Of a DNA stretch of 64,000 nt, positions 8,019 through 16,313 are shown one piece after another. The DNA comes from Leptofilum sp041987425 (GTDB lineage: Bacteria; Chloroflexota; Anaerolineae; Promineifilales; Promineifilaceae). The position numbers were made by a program, and so were the translations under genes. The DNA lies in the NCBI GenBank assembly GCA_041987425.1, contig JBHIWP010000003.1, positions 16,649 to 80,648 on the forward strand, given 5' to 3'. The notes beneath the pieces were generated by a model that worked only from the letters and a program-made list of their open reading frames with translations, did not search any database and was not told the DNA's origin. Numbering within the stretch: the stretch's first letter is position 1; each line of letters opens with the position of its first letter.

Positions 8019-8079
8019 GTGGGTAAGAACGGCCGTTTTCACGCCATCTGAAAGGGTAAGCAAACAAAGGTCTCAATTT

Positions 8080-8763
8080 ATGCCACAAGCAAGTACCGTC
8101 AAAGTTGACTACCTGTCCAACATTCATGTTTTTCGCGATCTTACCCCGAATGAACTGGCCCAGATGGATCGCCAATTAACAATGTCTACCTGCCAGCCGG
8201 GCAAGATTTTTTATATGCCAGAGGACAGCGGAGAAGTGCTGTTTTTGCTGAAAAAAGGGCGGGTTCAGCTGTATCGTATTGCACCCAACGGCAAAAAACT
8301 GGTGATGGCCACTTTAGGCCCAGGCGCTATTTTTGGCGAAATGTCCCTGGTAGGCCAGGGCATGCACAATACCTTTGCCGAATCGGTTGACGAGTGTGTC
8401 TTGTGCGTAATGAGCCGCTCCGATGTGGAACGTCTGGTGCAGGAGAAGCCAGAGGTGGCCTTCCGTTTTGTAGAGGCTCTGGGCAAGCGCCTGACTCAAC
8501 TTGAGGAGAGGCTGGAGGATATAGCCTTTAAAAGCATTCCCGCCCGGTTGGCCTCGCTGCTGCTAAAGCTAAACGAAGAACAGGGCGGGAAACAAACGGT
8601 GAATGGCTATACTCATCAAGATCTGAGCGAAATGCTGGGAACTTACCGTGAAACGGTGACGCAAACGCTCAATGATTTAAAAGCGGATGGGCTGATTAGC
8701 ATCGCCCGCAAGCAGATTGTACTCCTCAATATGCCCGCGTTGCGAACCCTCGCAGACTCCTGA
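8080..8763 (+). CDS. Crp/Fnr-family transcriptional regulator
   Basis: 227 residues from ATG at 8080; longer in-frame starts reach back into the preceding gene and lack similarity to the family. The cyclic-nucleotide-binding-like domain covers about residues 15-130 (GAIFGEMSLVG is the family's effector-pocket motif). The Crp-type helix-turn-helix lies at about 165-215 (YTHQDLSEMLGTYRETVTQT). The glutamate/arginine pattern of a true cAMP pocket is only partly present, and there is no N-terminal Cys cluster of FNR type, so the effector is uncertain. Confidence 0.9.
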   Translation: MPQASTVKVDYLSNIHVFRDLTPNELAQMDRQLTMSTCQPGKIFYMPEDSGEVLFLLKKGRVQLYRIAPNGKKLVMATLGPGAIFGEMSLVGQGMHNTFAESVDECVLCVMSRSDVERLVQEKPEVAFRFVEALGKRLTQLEERLEDIAFKSIPARLASLLLKLNEEQGGKQTVNGYTHQDLSEMLGTYRETVTQTLNDLKADGLISIARKQIVLLNMPALRTLADS

Positions 8764-8797
8764 ATAAAAAGCTGCCTGCCGTAAATTTACTGCTGCT

Positions 8798-9352
8798 TTA
8801 CATTTCTTCACGATAGCTGAAGTTATGCCGTTTGCGCGCGTTTAGAACAGCGCGGCGAAGGATTTCATAGAGATTGTTGGGGTCCTGAATGTTGCGCAGC
8901 ACAATTTCAGGATGATTGGGGTCGTGGCTGCGCACGGTGATGTCGCCAATTTTTAGCATGCGCTCACCGAACGTCTGGCTGTAGTCAACGTCCTGCACGC
9001 GTATCAACTCAACATTTTCGTGTGCCTTGCCCAGCAGGCCGGACGTAATTTTGATGCGTTCTGTTGTGATCGTGTAATTAAGCACCAAGGAAAGAAACGG
9101 CCGTCCTTGCCACAACAGCTCTTCGCCAAATTCATCTTCCTCCTCATCCTCTTCAACGCTGGCTTTTTGTTTGGAGTTAGACAGCATAGAAGCATCCAGC
9201 TCACTGTCGATTTCCATGAGAGCAGACTCAGTAACTAAATCGACAAACGCCTCTAATGTTGTTTTGTCCAAAGCAGATAAATCCATGTCGGCTTGAGCTA
9301 CAGCTTGCCAGACACGAGCCTTGATTCGTGCGTGCGCTTCTTGAATCGTCAT
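8798..9352 (-). CDS. PH-domain (bPH2/DUF304-like) protein
   Basis: 184 residues. The N-terminal 70 residues are alpha-helical and acidic, with a run of Glu/Asp (EEDEEEDEFGEELL). The C-terminal half (LLWQGRPFLSLVLNYTITTE to NLYEILRRAV) matches the bacterial PH-like fold, including the LIRVQDVDYSQTFGERMLKI pattern seen in YdbS/DUF304 proteins. No membrane helices are seen, unlike many DUF304 members. GGGAG precedes the start. Function unknown; membrane-lipid or protein docking is the usual suggestion. Confidence 0.7.
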   Translation of the reverse strand: MTIQEAHARIKARVWQAVAQADMDLSALDKTTLEAFVDLVTESALMEIDSELDASMLSNSKQKASVEEDEEEDEFGEELLWQGRPFLSLVLNYTITTERIKITSGLLGKAHENVELIRVQDVDYSQTFGERMLKIGDITVRSHDPNHPEIVLRNIQDPNNLYEILRRAVLNARKRHNFSYREEM

Positions 9353-9495
9353 CGAAAGATCTCCCTAAATTTTTAATTTAATTTGATTCGTGCAGACGGT
9401 AAAATCAAACTTTTAGAAAAGCAATAGAATGTTTGAAGTTTACGCAGCTGCTAACAAAAAATTAACAAAATGGTTGTAGCATAGTCGCCGTCCGG

Positions 9496-9524
9496 TTGTC
9501 AAATAAGAGATCGGTCGTTACAAT
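9496..9524 (+). promoter_or_regulatory. Promoter upstream of FmdB-like gene
   Basis: TTGTCA (9496-9501), 17-bp spacer, TACAAT (9519-9524), each one mismatch from consensus, 49 bp before the ATG at 9573. Confidence 0.55.
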
Positions 9525-9572
9525 AAAATTTCGATCTACGACATTTTAAATTTGCTGGAAAAAAATAGATAA

Positions 9573-9929
9573 ATGCCAACATATACTTATCGATGCAACA
9601 ATTGTGAATACCAGTTTGATATTAAGCAGCGCATGGCGGACGAGCCGCTGAAAGATTGCCCAGAATGTAATAGTGACAATGCGTTGCGCAAAGTCTTGAA
9701 CTCTGTGGGCATTGTGTTCAAGGGAAGCGGTTTTTACGTAACCGACACGCGGGGGACAAATGGTGCGGCCGCATCGACACCGTCATCAAATAACAAGGAC
9801 GGAGAGAACGGCGCCAGTACCAAGTCTGAGCCTGCTGCTAAAGAAAATGGCAGTAAGACAGAAGCCACATCAAGCAAAGAGTCCTTGCCCAAGGAGAAAA
9901 CAGAAAAAACGGCCGATACGAAAGCCTAA
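9573..9929 (+). CDS. FmdB-family zinc-ribbon protein with charged tail
   Basis: 118 residues. The first 50 residues are an FmdB-type zinc ribbon: MPTYTYRCNNCEYQFD followed by CPECNS, giving two CxxC pairs, then GIVFKGSGFYVTD. The last 60 residues are low-complexity Ser/Lys/Glu/Asn and probably disordered. The family is widespread and often called a putative regulator, but its role is not established. Its stop overlaps that of the convergent gene. Confidence 0.85.
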   Translation: MPTYTYRCNNCEYQFDIKQRMADEPLKDCPECNSDNALRKVLNSVGIVFKGSGFYVTDTRGTNGAAASTPSSNNKDGENGASTKSEPAAKENGSKTEATSSKESLPKEKTEKTADTKA

Positions 9930-10231
9930 ATCTGAAATCCACCCGTGGCGGGAATCACCTTCTGACTAAAATTATCCACATACTCTTGCAGCTTATCGTT
10001 TAATTGGCTCCAGGTTTTGCTCCTGAGGGCATCTTGCATCTTCTCTGTGGTGTTGGCAATGCCCGTGGCCAGCTTCTGCTCGCAATCACCATATTGTGTA
10101 TACCACACCTGAATATCGGAAATCCCCAGCTTATTAAGGCCAGGGATAAATTCGTGGACCAGGAATTCGAAGTATTCAGATTCCGTTTCAGGACGGACGT
10201 CCCAGCGCATTAGTAATTTTGCCGACATCAT
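9926..10231 (-). CDS. Hypothetical protein, possible alpha/beta-barrel monooxygenase-like fold
   Basis: 101 residues; the pattern MRWDVRPETESEYFEFLVHE followed by a short helix-strand repeat resembles small ferredoxin-like dimeric alpha-beta barrel proteins, but no catalytic residue can be named. It starts 5 bp after the stop of the metallo-hydrolase gene upstream on the same strand, so the two are probably one operon. Its stop codon overlaps the convergent FmdB-like stop by three bases. Confidence 0.6.
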   Translation of the reverse strand: MMSAKLLMRWDVRPETESEYFEFLVHEFIPGLNKLGISDIQVWYTQYGDCEQKLATGIANTTEKMQDALRSKTWSQLNDKLQEYVDNFSQKVIPATGGFQI

Positions 10232-10236
10232 GCCCC

Positions 10237-10866
10237 CTACAATTTAGGCGTAAGGATGACAGTTTCCGTTTCTTCTGGCAGATTTGTTAGGGAGATTTTC
10301 AAACTGTCCTCTTCGGTTGGGTCAGTAACGCCCATTTCTTTTAAGAAGCGATCAACTTCTTCTAGCTCTACCTTTAGGCCGGGCATTTGGTAATGCATGG
10401 GAACGACAATGTTAGGCTCCAGCATGGAAACCAGTTCCGAAGCCTGGGCGGCATTGAGGCTTTTTCCCCCGCCGACGGGCAGCAGCAGGATATTTACCTC
10501 TTCCAACGCTTCAATTTCATTTTGAGAGGGGACTTTGTCTAAATCGCCCAGATGCGCGACTTTAAGCCCATCGTAATCAAAAACAAAAATGATGTTGTTG
10601 TTGACGTGAGTGGCGCTCTTTGTCGTGATGCCGGTAATAAAGACATTCCCGATCTCATATTCACCGGGACCATCGAGGTTGTGTTGCATTCCGCTAACGG
10701 CCGCCGCATAATTGTGCCCCTGCGCATCATGACTAATAGTCACCACGTCTGCCTTGAGTTTAAGATTTGGCAGACCCAGGTTGCCGTTATATGGGTCAGT
10801 GACGACAGTGGCGTGTTTGCGTTCAGTTAGTCGAAAGCAGCTTAATCCATACCAGGTAAGTTCCAT
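10237..10866 (-). CDS. MBL-fold metal-dependent hydrolase (COG2220-like)
   Basis: 209 residues. Begins with the fold-typical ELTWYGLSCFRLTE and DPYNG, then TISHDAQGHN in place of the canonical HxHxDH, GPGEYEIGN, AHLGDLD and PMHYQMPG. This pattern matches the UlaG-like branch of metallo-beta-lactamase fold proteins in which the metal motif is eroded, so hydrolytic activity is uncertain. Cytoplasmic. Probably co-transcribed with the small gene that follows. Confidence 0.8.
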   Translation of the reverse strand: MELTWYGLSCFRLTERKHATVVTDPYNGNLGLPNLKLKADVVTISHDAQGHNYAAAVSGMQHNLDGPGEYEIGNVFITGITTKSATHVNNNIIFVFDYDGLKVAHLGDLDKVPSQNEIEALEEVNILLLPVGGGKSLNAAQASELVSMLEPNIVVPMHYQMPGLKVELEEVDRFLKEMGVTDPTEEDSLKISLTNLPEETETVILTPKL

Positions 10867-10920
10867 AAAAATGTTCTCCTTGCAAAACGTAATTATACCC
10901 GATATTTGTCTAAGCGGATA

Positions 10921-11697
10921 ATGGTGCGACAGGAAAGAAGCGGGCAGTTTCGCGTTTTAGAAATGAACGGTGGGACGGTAGTCGAAGAACGGCCGTCTGC
11001 GTTTCGTTCCTTCAAATTACACCTTTCCAGCTGCCAGGCGGGCTACACGGATGCCCAAATTGATGACTGCAACGGTCCGCGCAATGCGTATCCATGGCGG
11101 CCCGGGTCGCAATTTTCGCTGCGGGCGCGATTTTCTCATGAAGCGGAGCAGTTAGTAGGTACGGCCGGGTTTGGCTTTTGGAACGCACCGTTTGGGGATC
11201 CCAGCAAGCCCGTGCCGGCGTTGCCCCAGGCCACCTGGTTTTTCTTTGGCTCGCCGCCCAATGATCTGCCCCTGGCCCAAAGTGGCCCGGGACGCGGCTG
11301 GTTTGCCTCTACGCTTGACGCCACCACCGGGCGGGCCATAGCGCTGGTTCCCCTGGCCCCCATTGTCTTGCTTCTCAACCAGTTTGGCACGCTGCGGCGC
11401 AGGATCTGGCCCTGGGTACAAAAACAGCTGCAAATTTCCTACCAGCCTATCCACGACAGCATGACGGCATGGCACGCCTATCAGCTGATTTGGCGCGAGA
11501 CGGGCTGCGACTTTTTGATTGACGGCCGTCTCGTGCACCAGACGCCATTCAGCCCGCGCGGCCCGCTGGGGTTTGTTTGCTGGATTGATAATCAATATAT
11601 GGTGGCGCGGGAAAACGGCCGTTTTCGCTGGGGCACACTTCCAGTCACTACCTCACAATTTTTGGAGGTAGAGGACCTGCAAATTGGAAAAATATGA
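10921..11697 (+). CDS. Hypothetical protein, possible concanavalin-like lectin fold
   Basis: 258 residues from ATG at 10921 (TTG at 10906 adds five residues). Aromatic- and Gly-rich strands (FSLRARFSHEAEQ, GTAGFGFWNAPFG, AYQLIWRETGCDFLIDGRLV, GPLGFVCWIDNQY) resemble the jelly-roll sandwich of glycoside-hydrolase family 16/LamG-type domains, but no catalytic ExDxxE is seen. No signal peptide. Three ACGGCCGT octamers lie in it, two reading as part of Asn/Asp-Gly-Arg. Function unassigned. Confidence 0.6.
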   Translation: MVRQERSGQFRVLEMNGGTVVEERPSAFRSFKLHLSSCQAGYTDAQIDDCNGPRNAYPWRPGSQFSLRARFSHEAEQLVGTAGFGFWNAPFGDPSKPVPALPQATWFFFGSPPNDLPLAQSGPGRGWFASTLDATTGRAIALVPLAPIVLLLNQFGTLRRRIWPWVQKQLQISYQPIHDSMTAWHAYQLIWRETGCDFLIDGRLVHQTPFSPRGPLGFVCWIDNQYMVARENGRFRWGTLPVTTSQFLEVEDLQIGKI

Positions 11698-11760
11698 TGA
11701 ACACAAAAGAATGTGAGGCGGCGAAAAAACCACAATTTCTTTGCGTTCTGGGTGACGCGA

Positions 11761-12780
11761 TCAATCTGGGAGGGTGCGCTCTCTAGGCCAGGTGCGGCTA
11801 GCGTTCGTTTGCATCTTTTCACGGTATGCTTTTTCCAGGTCTATGCCTGCGTAGTTGGCCAGTTTAAGGGTGTAGGCCAGCAGGTCGGCCAGCTCGCCCC
11901 GCAGCCTGGGGCGATGGCGCTCCAGGGCAATTTGATGCGCTTCGGCGGTTGAACGGCCGTCACCAACCAGCTGTTTGGTCTCCCCCCAAATTTTGACCAA
12001 CTCACTGGCAACTTCGCCCATCTCTTCCGTAAGCAAAATGTAGTTGAAAAAGAGATCGGGGTCGAACCCCTTGCTGTTATCCAACTGACGGTGAAAGCTT
12101 TGGTAGTCTGGTAAACGGCCGTTTTGCAGCAGCGTCAGCGGGGTGCTTACAGGCGGGCTGCCGGGCGCTTGTTTGACTAACGATTCGTTAATTAGATCGG
12201 CCACGTGTTCCAGATCGTCTGGCTGGGACAGATAATCCAGCTCATTGACGTTGATGGTGAGAACGGCCGTATCCTGCACGTTACTCAACCAGGCTTCGTA
12301 GGCAGCGGCCAGCTTGCGAATATACTCCGGGTCCATATCGCGCTCATAGGGCCGGTCGCGCAGAGCGATCCTTCGCATAATCACATCATGATCCGCTTGC
12401 AGGTAAACGATGAGGTCTGGTTTAGGGATTTTTTCCCCGAGAGCGGCGTGCACACGGCCGTACATTGCCAGCTCGTCGTCCTTCAAGTTGAGCCAGGCAA
12501 AAAGCTCATCCTTGGCAAAAGTGTAATCAGAGATAAGCATTCCCTGCTGCAGCGCCTTGGGAACTGCTTCATGCTGTTGATGATAGCGGCTCAGCAAAAA
12601 GAAAATCTGGGTTTGAAAGGCTAGCTGGGCCCGGTCCTTGTAAAACCCTGCGAGAAACGGATTTTCTTCAAACACCTCCAGCAAAACGCTGGCATTATCA
12701 AACTTGCCCTGCAGCAGCCGGGTCAACGTGGTTTTGCCCACGCCAATGACCCCTTCAATGGCGACGAACTTATGGTTCAT
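11761..12780 (-). CDS. Deoxynucleoside kinase fused to MazG-like nucleotide pyrophosphohydrolase
   Basis: 339 residues. Residues 1-205 are a deoxynucleoside kinase: P-loop EGVIGVGKTTLT, the DRS-like SDYTFAKD, and the lid RIALRDRPYERDM. Residues 225-330 are an all-alpha NTP pyrophosphatase of MazG type, with EEMGE and, after about 40 residues, ELADLL, the metal-binding EExxE/ExxD set. One domain phosphorylates deoxynucleosides; the other hydrolyses nucleoside triphosphates, so the fusion could combine salvage with pool cleansing. GGAGG precedes ATG. Its start overlaps the upstream nucleotidyltransferase gene by 11 bp, last gene of a three-gene operon. Confidence 0.9.
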   Translation of the reverse strand: MNHKFVAIEGVIGVGKTTLTRLLQGKFDNASVLLEVFEENPFLAGFYKDRAQLAFQTQIFFLLSRYHQQHEAVPKALQQGMLISDYTFAKDELFAWLNLKDDELAMYGRVHAALGEKIPKPDLIVYLQADHDVIMRRIALRDRPYERDMDPEYIRKLAAAYEAWLSNVQDTAVLTINVNELDYLSQPDDLEHVADLINESLVKQAPGSPPVSTPLTLLQNGRLPDYQSFHRQLDNSKGFDPDLFFNYILLTEEMGEVASELVKIWGETKQLVGDGRSTAEAHQIALERHRPRLRGELADLLAYTLKLANYAGIDLEKAYREKMQTNASRTWPRERTLPD

Positions 12781-13564
12781 GTCTTATCCCCCTCCGCTCC
12801 AAATCAGCCCGCAGCAGCAGCACCTGCTCTGGCTTATCGGCGTCCATGGCAATTTCCGCATGGGGATTGAGCATGATTTCAGTTGGTCGTTTGGTGATGC
12901 GTTCGGCCGCAGCTTCAATGTCTGCAATGCTGAGCTGGCGCAACAAAAACTTGAGCAAAAAGCGCAGGCCAATGATGCGCGCCAGCTGCCAGGCGTGTTT
13001 GCGAGCATTGGTAAGCGCCTCCCAAATTTCCTGGTTGCTGTCGGCTAAATCAGCCTGAAACAAAGACATGTCGCCTCCGGCAACCGGCGCATCCTTCAGC
13101 TTGACGTAGGTGCGATTTGAACGGGGGAAGCGGGCTTCCATGGTCGCTTTATCTACAAAGTTGTACACAATTCCTTTGTCAAACGGTTCGCATTTGTGAA
13201 CGAAATCATCGACGATAGCCGGGGTAATGGTGGGAATATCGGCTGAACAGAGCAGCACTACCTTCGTATCGGGATATAGTTCGCGCATTTTAGCCAGACC
13301 TGCCAGGGCGTTTTTCAGGAGGCTGCCGTGGTCTGGCACATGCGTAACGGGCCCCTGAAAGCTCATACCTAAATCGCTGCCTAACCCGACTACAACAATT
13401 TCTCCGATGGTTTTTGCGCCCTGAAGAGCATCCATGACGCGCTCCAGCATGGTACGGCCGTTCATGTCCAGCAGCGCCTTGCTCTTGCCTTGCGTCAGTT
13501 CGTGCATAGGTTCATCAGGCTCAGGCAAGCCCCCAGCAATAACAATGCAGTTGATGGTTGTCAC
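12770..13564 (-). CDS. MobA/GlmU-like nucleotidyltransferase
   Basis: 264 residues from a GTG that shares four bases (GTGA) with the stop of the upstream gene. The nucleotide-binding loop is VIAGGLPEPDEP with the Lys in GKSKALLDMNGRTM and the metal Asp in LLCSADIPTIT, all signatures of the GT-A fold sugar-phosphate or molybdopterin nucleotidyltransferases. The C-terminal 80 residues are helical and unassigned. The acceptor substrate is unknown. Translationally coupled to both neighbours. Confidence 0.8.
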   Translation of the reverse strand: MTTINCIVIAGGLPEPDEPMHELTQGKSKALLDMNGRTMLERVMDALQGAKTIGEIVVVGLGSDLGMSFQGPVTHVPDHGSLLKNALAGLAKMRELYPDTKVVLLCSADIPTITPAIVDDFVHKCEPFDKGIVYNFVDKATMEARFPRSNRTYVKLKDAPVAGGDMSLFQADLADSNQEIWEALTNARKHAWQLARIIGLRFLLKFLLRQLSIADIEAAAERITKRPTEIMLNPHAEIAMDADKPEQVLLLRADLERRGIRHEP

Positions 13565-14475
13565 GCAGTTTCTATCTCCGTTAAATTATGAACCGTTGGC
13601 TTCAGGTTAAGTTGGGCAATCATTTCGTTGAGCTCGGCGTGGGTGAGCGGCCGGTTTTTGCCAGCTACGGCCGTCAGGGCCGCTTCCATCATGTTGGTGC
13701 CGAAGGAACGGCCGTCTAGCACCGGCGTGGTGGTGAGCACGTGCCTTACGCCTCGTTCCTTAAACATCTGCATATCTTTGGGGGTGGTTGTGTTGGTCAC
13801 AATCACCTTGCCGCCCAGATCATCCGGCATGTGGCGCTTGATGTAGTGGCAATCGCCGCCAATGACCGAGGCCCAATCGTACCATTTGGTGAATTTGGGC
13901 ACGATTTTGTCCTGCTTCTCACCGGTAGGGTAGAGCACGCTAATGGGCAGCTTGGTAGCCGGAGCCGCCAGCAGCCGGGCCACTCGCTTAAAGGTGCTAA
14001 AGTTGCGAATAGCGATGGGGATGCCCAGGGCAAACATCAGGTCACCATAAGCAATTTCATATCCTTGGGCCACAAAAGATTTGGTCATGCCATATCGGTC
14101 GATTGCCGCCGTAAGCAGAACGCGCCCTTGCGCATAAGCAGCGCCAAGTTCAGCCACAAGCGTTTGTGCCGACTGTAATTCAAGCGTGTTTTTCAGCCCG
14201 CTGCCGTCTACCACGGGAGTTTGCTTGACGCCCTGGATTAATTTGTGGGCGGCGGAAATATTCCACGTTTTGTCATCCATCTTTACCCACAAATCAATGC
14301 CGCCCACGCCAAGGGCATCCACTTTGCCATCTAGCTCTGTAAAAAGGGCCGTGGCTCTGGCGATGTCGCCGTCGGTGCCAAGCCGCTCGACGCTGACGAG
14401 CTGACCAAGCAGCTCAATTTCCACTTTTTTGTCTCGTTCGGAACTACCGAGGCTGATGCTTACGGCACGTTTCAT
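13561..14475 (-). CDS. Protein of the family annotated as quinate 5-dehydrogenase
   Basis: 304 residues from ATG at 14475 with AGGAG just upstream; a longer in-frame ORF only adds the low-complexity element at 14501-14560. The sequence starts MKRAVSISLGSSERDKKVEI and contains GVGGIDLWV, VIGGDCHYIKRHMPDD and TTTPVLDGRSFGTNMMEAAL, segments I recall from proteins of Deinococcus and Chloroflexi annotated quinate/shikimate dehydrogenase. I see no clear Rossmann dinucleotide motif, so the annotated activity is doubtful. First gene of the overlapping operon with the nucleotidyltransferase and kinase-MazG fusion. Confidence 0.7.
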   Translation of the reverse strand: MKRAVSISLGSSERDKKVEIELLGQLVSVERLGTDGDIARATALFTELDGKVDALGVGGIDLWVKMDDKTWNISAAHKLIQGVKQTPVVDGSGLKNTLELQSAQTLVAELGAAYAQGRVLLTAAIDRYGMTKSFVAQGYEIAYGDLMFALGIPIAIRNFSTFKRVARLLAAPATKLPISVLYPTGEKQDKIVPKFTKWYDWASVIGGDCHYIKRHMPDDLGGKVIVTNTTTPKDMQMFKERGVRHVLTTTPVLDGRSFGTNMMEAALTAVAGKNRPLTHAELNEMIAQLNLKPTVHNLTEIETA

Positions 14476-14500
14476 CTTCTCTCCTGTGAAAATAATTAAA

Positions 14501-14560
14501 CGTGGACGCGGAAAGCGCAGAGAAAAATCTGTGTTAATCTGCGCAATCTGCGGATTTTCC
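14501..14560. repeat. Mirrored low-complexity element (GCGCAGA/TCTGCG words)
   Basis: GGACGCGGAAAGCGCAGAG is echoed in reverse complement by ATCTGTGTTAATCTGCGCAA and ATCTGCGGATTTTCC. Same vocabulary as the element at 55585-55668. It lies upstream of the quinate-dehydrogenase-like start; the remaining gap to 14695 shows no gene. Confidence 0.5.
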
Positions 14561-14695
14561 TTCATGGTGGTGTGCCCCACTCATGCAGAACCTCTCACAA
14601 CAATACGTCGCCGATGTGCCTGACTTACCTCATCAGGAAGACCACTGTAATCTGCGTCCTATTGGTTTTCTTCATCTCGCTGGAATTTTACCGGA

Positions 14696-16282
14696 TTATT
14701 GGCTGGTGGAAAATGGCAGGTAGAGCTTAAGGGGGAATTGTTGCAGGATTGGGGCGAGGGCGTCGATACGGCCGTAGCCATACACATGGTTGGGCACATC
14801 CGTTGGTCCATCGCCGCCGCAGCCCTGAGAAGTAGTGAGGGGAACGGCCGTGCTTTGCAAAATCGTCTCAATCTCATCCACATTCCCTGCCAAACTGGGA
14901 TTGGCCGAAATGAGCAGAGCAACCAGCCCCGCTACGTGTGGTCCGGCCATGCTGGTGCCGGAATTAGACGCGTACGCACCGTTGCGCACGGTGGAGCGAA
15001 TGCCCAGACCAGGGGCCGCAATATCTGGCTTCAAACCCCCGTCGAAGGTGGATGGCCCACGACTGCTGAACCCGGCAATGTTGTCGCTGCTGTCCGTGGC
15101 GCCCACGGTGAACGAGGCCGGGTAAGTGGAGGCTGGATTTTGTACCGTGTTACAGGCTGGGCCTGAATTGCCCGCTGAATGAACCGTGACGATGCCTGCG
15201 GCGCGCACGTTGTTGACCACTGCTTCCAGCGTGGCTGGGGCGCAGCCTTCGCTGGGTGGGCAGCCCCACGAGTTGTTGATGACGTGTGGGGCTTTGCTGG
15301 GATCGCCATCGGTCATGGGGTCGCCGCCCAGGGGGTAGGGGGCGACGAACCATTCGTAGCAATCTGTGTAGGTGGCGGGCGTGCCGTCGCCGTTGTCCAT
15401 ATTGCGGCAGCCGATCCACTGCGCCCCGGGGGCCACGCCGACGGCATTGGTCGCGGCATGGGGCCAGCCTTCGGCCGTTGGGGCCAAATTGTTGCCCACC
15501 ATCGTGCCCATGGTGTGGGTGCCGTGGCTGCTGCCAAAATCGTCACATGGTTCCGGTGAATTGCCGGGGCAGGTTGCGTTATCCGCTGCAATGGCATCAT
15601 GCCAGTTGTAGTTGTGGTCGGCGCTAATGCCGTTCCAGCCGCGATACTGGTTGATGAGTGCAGGGTGATCCCAATCGTAGCCGGTATCTTGCCCGCCAAT
15701 GACCACGCCCTGCCCGGTAAACCCGGCGCTCCAGGCCAGGTCGGCCCGAATGAGGCTGATGTTCCACGCCACAGCGCTGCCAGCGCCCACGGCCGTTCTG
15801 CCAAAGTCGCTCTCAGGCAGAGGCGGCAAAACGTCCAGGGCTATCTGCGGATTGGCATGTAGGGCGGCTACGTCATCGCGCTGGGCAACGGCGGCAATGG
15901 TGTTCAGATCTGCGCGCACCCAGACCATGTTGATGATCCAGAACGGCCGTACTGCCTGCACTCCCATGGCCTCTAGCTGAGCCAAAAGCGGCGCCTGCGT
16001 TTGTTGGGCAACGGCCGTTAGCCGCTCATACACAAATCTGCCTTTTGCCGTCTTATCGGTAAATTCCGCTGCGGCAGACAGATCCGCCTGCACCGCCATT
16101 TGCACCAAAAATTCCGTTTGCGGCCCACTTGCTTCAGCAGGTTTTGCCTGAACGGCTTCCAGCAAAAACGGATCGACCTTGCGTTGCCACTCTGGCTCCG
16201 CCCCCGCCATTTGCACCAAAAACAGCAGCAAAAACGCCACCCCAAGCATCTTCACAAACCGAACAGCCCTACCATTAATCAT
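14696..16282 (-). CDS. Secreted S8 subtilisin-like serine protease
   Basis: 528 residues from ATG at 16282 (GTG at 16303 lies inside a repeat element; ATG at 16249 is also possible). A signal peptide with Arg/Lys n-region and a Leu/Phe core precedes a propeptide-like region. The catalytic triad is visible: Asp in GGQDTGYDWDH, His in GSSHGTHTMGTM, Ser in SGTSMAGPHVAG; the oxyanion Asn is in HVINNSWG. Extra Cys pairs in the insertion around 15300-15600 may form disulfides. The protein ends LKLYLPFSTSQ, a tail type frequent in Chloroflexota secreted proteins, possibly a sorting signal (inference). Confidence 0.92.
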   Translation of the reverse strand: MINGRAVRFVKMLGVAFLLLFLVQMAGAEPEWQRKVDPFLLEAVQAKPAEASGPQTEFLVQMAVQADLSAAAEFTDKTAKGRFVYERLTAVAQQTQAPLLAQLEAMGVQAVRPFWIINMVWVRADLNTIAAVAQRDDVAALHANPQIALDVLPPLPESDFGRTAVGAGSAVAWNISLIRADLAWSAGFTGQGVVIGGQDTGYDWDHPALINQYRGWNGISADHNYNWHDAIAADNATCPGNSPEPCDDFGSSHGTHTMGTMVGNNLAPTAEGWPHAATNAVGVAPGAQWIGCRNMDNGDGTPATYTDCYEWFVAPYPLGGDPMTDGDPSKAPHVINNSWGCPPSEGCAPATLEAVVNNVRAAGIVTVHSAGNSGPACNTVQNPASTYPASFTVGATDSSDNIAGFSSRGPSTFDGGLKPDIAAPGLGIRSTVRNGAYASNSGTSMAGPHVAGLVALLISANPSLAGNVDEIETILQSTAVPLTTSQGCGGDGPTDVPNHVYGYGRIDALAPILQQFPLKLYLPFSTSQ

Positions 16283-16313
16283 TAACAATTTACAATTCAC
16301 CATTCACAATTAA
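16271..16313. repeat. AT-rich low-complexity element between nadE and protease
   Basis: Runs of ATTAATCATTAACAATT and CATTCACAATT words, same family as 1872-1912. It occupies the whole gap between nadE and the protease and provides the first codons of the longest protease ORF, so protease start positions there are unreliable. Confidence 0.5.

Noticed and set aside
7975..8079. Upstream extension of the Crp/Fnr regulator
   Set aside because: It overlaps the thioredoxin-like gene and has no family similarity; ATG at 8080 gives the usual length.
15179..15804. Overlapping long ORFs opposite the protease gene
   Set aside because: GC-rich shadow frames; the subtilase frame has the full catalytic triad and signal peptide.
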